Assembly: GCF_014356525.2 (NCBI RefSeq)
Contig: NC_052517.1
Coordinates: 5,785,500-5,849,499 of the forward strand
Source: Nilaparvata lugens
Taxonomy: Eukaryota; Arthropoda; Insecta; Hemiptera; Delphacidae
Direction of reading: 5' to 3'
DNA length: 64,000 bases
Shown here: positions 57,973 to 64,000 of the stretch, piece after piece
Numbering within the stretch: position 1 is the first letter of the stretch
Layout: every line of letters begins with the position of its first letter
Made by a program: the position numbers and the translations under genes
The notes under the pieces: generated by a model
What the model was told of the DNA's origin: nothing
The model's input: only the letters and a program-made list of their open reading frames with translations
Databases searched by the model: none

Positions 57973-58396
57973 ACATGTTTTTTCATTTATTTATGTTTTA
58001 TTTCTGCCAATAATGTATCTATTTTGAAGAGACAATAAAGCAATTTCATTCACTCAATTCTCAACGCCAATTTCAAATATGTTTTTTCATTTATTTATGT
58101 TTTATTTCTGCCAATAATGTATCTATTTTGAAGAGACAATAAAGCAATTTCATTCACTCAATTCTCAACGCCAATTTCAAACATGTTTTTTCATTTATTT
58201 ATGTTTTATTCCTGCCAATAATGTATCTATTTTGAAGAGACAATAAAGCAATTTCATTCACTCAATTCTCAACGCCAATTTCAAACATGTTTTTTCATTT
58301 ATCTATGTTTTATTTCTGCCAATAATGTATCTATTTTGAAGAGACAACAAAGCAATTTCATTTCATTTCATTCACTCAATTCCCAACGCCAATTTC
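57973..58396. repeat. Minisatellite, 104-bp unit, four copies
   Basis: GTTTTTTCATTTAT starts at 57977, 58081, 58185 and 58289. Each unit contains GAGACAATAAAGCAATTTCA followed by TTCACTCA, resembling a retroposed 3' end with its tail. Confidence 0.92.
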
Positions 58397-58600
58397 ATGT
58401 TGTGAAAAATTAAACTATTTGTTGAAAGGAGAGCTACTTTCATTTTCAATTATTCTGTAAATACAAGTAGCCCTTAACAAGAAATTAAAACAATATACAC
58501 AGGATAAAGAAATAATACATGAATTGTCAATAAAAAATAGTCACTGAATAAAACAATTACCCAATAACGTAATAAAACTATACGCATATGAACTATATAA

Positions 58601-59245
58601 ATATCGGGGACCAAGCTTCGCTCTGGAGTACAAAAGCATAAACAATTTATTACGAAAGAAGAAATTATAATTACATTCATACAGGAATGTTCTATCTAAT
58701 CACAGTAAATTGAGATTAATTCCCAGAGGAATGCAAAAATTTCCCTCACAAAGGCCCTGTTGCAAAAAAACCTGTTAAATTTCAATCCTGATTGAAATAC
58801 GTGAACCAAATCAGAGAAGACCATTTAAAAGATGGATCTACTGGGATTAATCAGGATTGAAAATAACCCGGTTTTTTTTGCAACCGGCACTAAGTACCTG
58901 ATTGAATGATTACAAAAGTTCAACAGCTGAGTCATAATTTTGACACAGTCCCACACACATGAACTCGCTCACTCACTACCATCACCAACAAACGACGAAA
59001 TAATATTATTATCAGCTGTTTTTCCAAGGATGAATAATAATTATCCTTCTAATGTCCTTCATCGAGTTTTCCCAGGGATCAGACCTAGTGCAATCGAGTC
59101 TTCATATTAGAAACCTAATTTATGTTCTGAATTTCATGAGAATCGTTAGAGCCGTTTTCGAGATCCGGTGAAATACAAACATAAACGTCTAAACATTCAA
59201 ACATCTAAACATATAAACAGAAGTTGCTCGTTTAATGGTATAGGA
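58601..59245 (-). mobile_element. Family G Helitron-like copy 3, with I3 inside
   Basis: ATATCGGGGACCAAGCTTCG at the left and TTTAATGGTATAGGA at the right. Foldback I3 (58755-58888, ends GGCCCTGTTGCAAAA and TTTTGCAACCGGC) is nested. Confidence 0.65.
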
Positions 59246-59958
59246 TATACTGTACTGATATAACTGGAGGAGGAAACCCCATTAAGTACTGAACCCTCAA
59301 TGAAACATATATATATCACACCTCTCAATAAACATAGTGGGCGGACTAGTAGTATCTATATATTTGTTTGTGATAGAGGGGGTGGAGTTTTCCTCCCTCC
59401 CACACAATCGGACTTGCGATTTTTGCTGTGACTGTACTACAACTTCTGGCCCATACTGTACTAACTGACCAGTTTTTCCACAGTAGCGTTCGGACTTTTC
59501 TATAGACAACACTGCAGCTATAGACTACTGTGGAAAAACTCGGAGTATTGTGAAAAGCTTCGGAAAATTGTGGAGAAGTTTGAAGTGTAGTGAGGGACGT
59601 CTCGGAAAATTGGGAGAAAATTTGAAGCATTGTGAAAAGTTTTGGGAATTTAGGAGAAAGTTGGTAATATTGTGGAAAGTTCTGGAAAATTGAGGGGAAG
59701 CTCGTGTAGTATTGTGTTAAAGTTTCGGAGTATTGAATAAGTTTTAAAATTGTGCTGAATCTTTGGAGTATTCTAAAAAGTTCTGAGAAATATAGAATAT
59801 TTCTATCTTTCTGAATGATGTTGAACTTTTTTGGGGGTCTTAAACATTTGAAGTATTGTGATATTTATTTGTGAGGAGACTTCCAATTTTGGTGTTGATA
59901 TTGTGATGTAAATTCTGTTAATCTTTGTGCGAAACTTCTTTTAAGATTTTAAACTTTT
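59246..59958. repeat. Degenerate short tandem repeat
   Basis: Between about 59520 and 59800 the motif GGAAAATTGTGGAGAAGTTT / GAAGTATTGTGAAAAGTTTC recurs imperfectly. A small palindrome (TTTTTCCACAGTAG / CTACTGTGGAAAAA) precedes it. No gene. Confidence 0.6.
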
Positions 59959-60337
59959 AGGGCCGGTCTCCGAGATCGGGATTAGGCTAAGTCCTATACT
60001 TAAAACAGCTAGAGTCAGAAAATCAGCTTTCCGAAACGTGGCGTAGTCGCAGACATTGTCATAGTCACGTTTGAATTAAATTTCAAAAAACTAGAAAATT
60101 AAACACTTGATAAAATAAAGAGAAAATAGTGTAAAGTTTCAGCTATTTTGAGTTATTTAGAAATGTTTAATTTCGTAAAGGAAACACTTTTCAAATTATA
60201 CAAATGAGAAAATAAAAACTGCGACTACTGTTATAAAAGCTGCGACTACGCCCCGTTTTGGAAAGCTAATTTTCTGACTCCAGCTGTTTAAAGTCTAGGA
60301 CTTTAAAAGCCAAATCCCGAGCTCGGAAACCGGCTCT
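59959..60337. mobile_element. Foldback MITE with GC-rich ends
   Basis: AGGGCCGGTCTCCGAGATCG pairs with CCGAGCTCGGAAACCGGCTC. Inner arms CAGCTAGAGTCAGAAAATCA and GCGTAGTCGCAG. 379 bp, no ORF. Confidence 0.75.
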
Positions 60338-60466
60338 TACTGTATTGGGACGTTTTTTGAGAAAACTTCTACTAAACTTAGAAACTTCTAAACGTTTTTA
60401 GGAAGAAGAAAACTTTCACTTTTCAGAGTAAATTGTTGTGTGGGATCTGTTAACCTCCAATGTGAA

Positions 60467-60674
60467 ATATTGAATGAAAAAAAAAGACTAAGAAATTGTC
60501 AAAAGCCACAGATTGATTGATACTAAGAAAGACCGGTTTCGGTTATTACACCATTGTCAATCACTGATAAATAGTTTATCAGAGATTGACAATGGTGTAA
60601 TAACCGAACCGGTCTTTCTAAGTATCAATAAATCTGTGGCTTTTGACAATTTCTTAGTCTTTTTCATTCAATAT
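60467..60674. repeat. 208-bp near-perfect palindrome
   Basis: Arms of about 90 bp (ATATTGAATGAAAA... / ...CATTCAATAT; core GTTATTACACCATTGTCAAT) separated by a short loop. Confidence 0.85.
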
Positions 60675-60960
60675 GAATAATATTACCACAATATCAACTT
60701 CTCAACTACACAAAAAGTCCAATGTGAAACTTCAGTTAGGGTTTGAAACTTTAAAGTCTTGGGATTTTTTTTTTTGAGAAAACCTGAGATTTTTGTATGA
60801 ATTCTGTTGACCTTTTGCAGCATTGTGGAAATTCTGGGGTTTTAAAGTTGATTTTTATAGGTGTATCTTTGGAAGTCGAAGAATTATGAAACTTTTGGAA
60901 TAGTATTCGACTATCCCACATTTTTATATAGGTATGCAGGGTCTAACTTTTGATTATAAG

Positions 60961-61235
60961 CATAGAGAAACGATAGCATAAGTAGATATCCCATGGTATA
61001 GGGCGTTTTATGTCGCAACTTCTACTGTTATCCCAAGCCGATAGTCCACGTAGTTCTTTCCTATGCAGCTGTGTGACGCTGGTAGTCTCTCAAATTGTGC
61101 CGTTTATACACTCTCACCCCAAAAAACAGTAAAAATTGACAATAATCGACAGTAATAGGCTTGGGATAACAGTAAAAGCTGCGACATAAATTCCCTATAC
61201 CCTGGGATATCTACTTACGCTATTGTTTCTCCATG
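60961..61235. mobile_element. Family L long-TIR element, copy 3
   Basis: 275 bp, CATAGAG...CCATG, flanked by TTATAAG on both sides. Confidence 0.8.
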
Positions 61236-62047
61236 TTATAAGTGAGATAGTCTCAAACTTTAAACTCTCAGGTAGAGTACTCATCGAGTTTATCGGAGGA
61301 TTCTAGAGGAAAACTGCAGAATAATACAAGAAGAGTGTACTGTGTATATAGAAATTATCAGATCCTTTCTACGATATTTTGTGAAACAAATGGACAGAAA
61401 GAACACTGTAGATCAGCATTTTCTACGATATCCTGTGAAAGAAATGGATAGAAAGAACTCTGTAGATTAGACGAATAAAATACTAGAACAGACCACTCCT
61501 CGTGATATGCAACATGGAAATATCTCTCCTCCAAATAAATTGAAATTTTTATTTTGAAATTTATTTATTTCCAAAAGTACAAAACAACAAGCAGTATGCA
61601 GTAAAACATGATACAATATGATATAATACAAAAATAATGTTTTCAACATTTTAAACTAAAAATCAATACACTTCGGAAACAATATAGTACCCGCAAAGAA
61701 AAAACTGAGCGCGGATACGAGTTGCTTTTTTATCGTATAGCAGTGTGATTTTAGACGTATGAATTTTTCCAAGAAAGCTACGTCTACGATGTTTAGTGCT
61801 GAGTTCAGTAAGATTGAACCTTGTGAAAATTTGGAAGAAAAACTTCAACGATAATGACTTCCTTTAAAAGAATAGTTAGAAGAATGCGTGTCAAATCGAA
61901 TATAAAACCAGGAGGGAAAGGTAGGCTATCATATTTTATCAACTATTATTATTATAGAAAATTTGAATTTACTATTTTTATTGAATGTGTTATTTGAATT
62001 CAACTCATAATAATATTATCTATGATATTTTTATCAATTCTGTAAAA
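61236..62047. other. No gene recognised
   Basis: AT-rich; ATTTTCTACGATATCCTGTG and GATCCTTTCTACGATATTTT form a two-copy local repeat near 61365-61435. Confidence 0.5.
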
Positions 62048-62719
62048 TCTATATATATAAAAGCGAAATGGCACTGACTCACTCACTCACTCACTCACTC
62101 GCATAACTAAAAATCTACCGGACCAAAAACGTTCAAATTTGGTAGGTATGCTCAGTTGGCCCTTTAGAGGCGCACTAAGAAATCTTTTGGCAATATTTTA
62201 ACTCTAAGGGTTGTTTTAAGGGTTTAAAGTTCGTCCTTTAGCATGTATATTCTTCTTCTCCCAATCTCTTAATTATAATTGAAATTTCCATATCACATGT
62301 TACTATAGAACTATAATCTAGATAGAGTACCTCTTCGAAACAGTTGTTAACTGGCAACTAAATTAATAATTTTGTCAGGTTGGCATTAAGTTGAGTTGAC
62401 TTTGTTAGGTTGGCACCAAGTTGAAGATTTAAATGCATTTATCGCGGAAAAATTGATTGGGCACTGCTACTTCAATTCTGGGAATATTATATTACTAGCA
62501 GTCAGGCTCGCTTCGCTCGCCATATCCGTTTAGCCAGACGTTTAGTCTGGATCCCCGACTGGATCGTCCTAACATATGATAAAAATGCTCAAATAATGAA
62601 AAATGCAGGCGAGCGAAGCGAGCCGGCTGATATCATTCTTGGACAATCCAGTCGGGGGTCCAGGGGGCGGAGCCCCCTGGCTAGACGGATACGGCGAGCG
62701 AAGCGAGCCTGACGGCTAG
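62048..62719 (+). mobile_element. Family H canonical non-autonomous Helitron, copy 2
   Basis: 672 bp with the same TC start and CTAG end as 48535-49169, again between A and T. It keeps an extra segment (GACAATCCAGTCGGGGGTCC and CAGGGGGCGGAGCCCCCTG) lost from copy 1. Confidence 0.9.
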
Positions 62720-62736
62720 TTACTGTATAATAACTA

Positions 62737-63120
62737 ATATCGGGGCACCGAGCTTCGCTCGTTATTTTTGTTTATTGATAAACAGAACACAATTCTCTAA
62801 AATGATCCTGTTGATATTTCACAGATGGCTATACGTCATCTTATGAATTTCGGGGATGCGATATTTTGATTTTTCACATACTCACTTTTTTACTATCCAC
62901 AGCTGTTTCAGCCAAGGTTGAATTATCCTTTTTATGTCGTTCAGCGAGTTTTCCCAAGGATGAGACCTAGAGCAATAGAATCTTTATATCATAAACCTAC
63001 TATGTTCCAAATTTCGTGAAAATCGTGAGAGCCGTTTTCGAGATCCGTTTAACATAAATAACTATATATGAAAATAGCCAGATATATAAATACAGAAATT
63101 GCTCGCTTAATATAATAGGA
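62737..63120 (-). mobile_element. Family G Helitron-like element, copy 2
   Basis: 384 bp; minus-strand TCCTATTATATTAAGCGAGC to CCCCGATAT with hairpin CGAGCGAAGCTCG; A/T flanks. It lies 17 bp from H2. Confidence 0.75.
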
Positions 63121-63185
63121 TTTCAAATATCTAATAAAAGCTTTATAAATAGAACAAAGAACTTCTGCTACTGCAAATATTGTCA

Positions 63186-63397
63186 TCTATACTATACTAA
63201 AGGAAAGAATTGGCTTATACACGTACGGAATAGGAAAATTATGTTTGACGCATCATCACGTCTCAACTACTCAACTGATTAACTTGAAATTTTGTATATT
63301 TTTTTGTAAATTTTGATTAATCAACTGAGGATGGTTGTAGACCTATTTCCATCTCTTCACGATTTCATTTTGTCAAGTTTTCAGTTCTTCATGTTTT
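63186..63397 (+). mobile_element. Family N Helitron-like 5' part
   Basis: Starts TCTATACTATACTAAAGGAA. The 3' end is cut where family K begins. Confidence 0.65.
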
Positions 63398-63399
63398 AA

Positions 63400-63800
63400 T
63401 TGACCGAGCGAAGTGGGGTCTAAGATTCAAATCGACGGTTTGGCATTTCTCTTAATGCTTAAATGTTTATATGTTGCGCATTTACGGCGAAACGCGGTAA
63501 TAGATGTCCATGAAATTTGTTAGGTATGTTCCTTTTTTAATTGCGCGTCGACGTATATACAAAGTTTTTGGAAATTTTGCACTTCAAGGATAATATAAAA
63601 GAAAAAAGGAGCCTCCTTCATACGCCAATATTAGAGTAAAAATCAGAATTATTCATCATAAATAAGCTGTCGAGTGGATTATAAATTGCATGCAATGACG
63701 CATGCAATTCAATATCTCAATGTAACAAATTGAAAACACAGCTGTTGTGTGGACTATTAATAATTGCATGCAATGAGGCATGCAATTGATAACTTGAAGT
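63400..63800 (+). mobile_element. Family K 5' part plus GCATGC palindromes
   Basis: TTGACCGAGCGAAGTGGGGT onward to about 63670, then TTGCATGCAATGACGCATGC and a similar palindrome near 63765. The K 3' end is not seen before the window ends. Confidence 0.6.
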
Positions 63801-64000
63801 GGCATAGTATTCTCTCCCAACTTTTTTCTGCTTTCAACTCGGTAAGCTTTTGATGATAGTAGCATAGCTGTTTACATCAAATTATTAGCATATTGTCGAT
63901 ACAACAACCCAAACAGCCATTAGTCGTTTATACGCCGATATCTCGCCGACACGACAGGACAGGACAGAATTTACTCTGATGGACAGTATTAGAGGAGACT

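Noticed and set aside
50373..64000. Further exons of the ankyrin gene
   Set aside because: I looked for short frames with good acceptors and a phase-1 join, but none stood out from the repeats. Absence here is not proof.

Overview
The window is animal nuclear DNA, most likely from an insect. It is AT-rich, has no bacterial gene organisation, and holds one spliced gene whose exons use textbook GT/AG junctions. That gene is buried in transposable elements (TEs). The 285-300 bp repeat with (AATC)n tails resembles one I remember from planthopper (Nilaparvata-like) sequences, so a hemipteran is my best guess. No alignment was run and the species is not proven.

Gene content. I can support one host gene, on the plus strand, with four consecutive phase-compatible exons: 7934-8621, 29173-29336, 32680-32919 and 50153-50372. 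They join into at least 437 residues. The N-terminal part has 32 perfect-length pentapeptide units rich in Gln, Gly, His and Ser, then a basic patch. It is followed by a helical linker and an ankyrin-repeat region. The introns are about 20.6, 3.3 and 17.2 kb. The last exon ends at a donor site, so the C-terminus lies beyond 50.4 kb; I could not identify another exon before 64 kb.

Repeats, left to right. 0-2.7 kb: strand-biased polypyrimidine tracts around a short interspersed repeat (family A). 3-7.5 kb: inverted-repeat elements, a nested stack (families D, G, C), a 102-bp minisatellite and Helitron-like fragments. 8.7-29 kb (intron 1): HINE-like family B, family A, foldbacks P, C, Q and J, and a truncated RTE-like LINE sitting inside a family A copy with a 12-bp target duplication. 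29.3-32.6 kb (intron 2): a 236-bp Helitron-like element, B with a SINE-like insert, A and Q. 33-50 kb (intron 3): a 1-kb polypyrimidine block, a 1.4-kb foldback (R), a 740-bp tandem triplication inside a Helitron-like element (K) that itself sits in a C element, a 1-kb inverted-repeat element with a small ORF (T), a canonical Helitron (H1) and three LINE 3' fragments. 50.4-64 kb: more A, K, L, I and P copies, a 104-bp minisatellite, long palindromes, a second canonical Helitron (H2) and its neighbour G2.

No tRNA, rRNA, CRISPR, virus-like or toxin gene was recognised. The most informative signals are (1) the repeat-rich ankyrin gene, whose coding repeat carries eleven copies of a nuclear-receptor half-site; (2) family B, whose subterminal inverted repeats, internal microsatellite and 3' hairpin match Helentron-associated elements; (3) Helitrons with exact TC...CTAG ends in A/T sites; (4) nested insertions that give a relative chronology; and (5) exon 4 lying between two sense-oriented LINE 3' ends.
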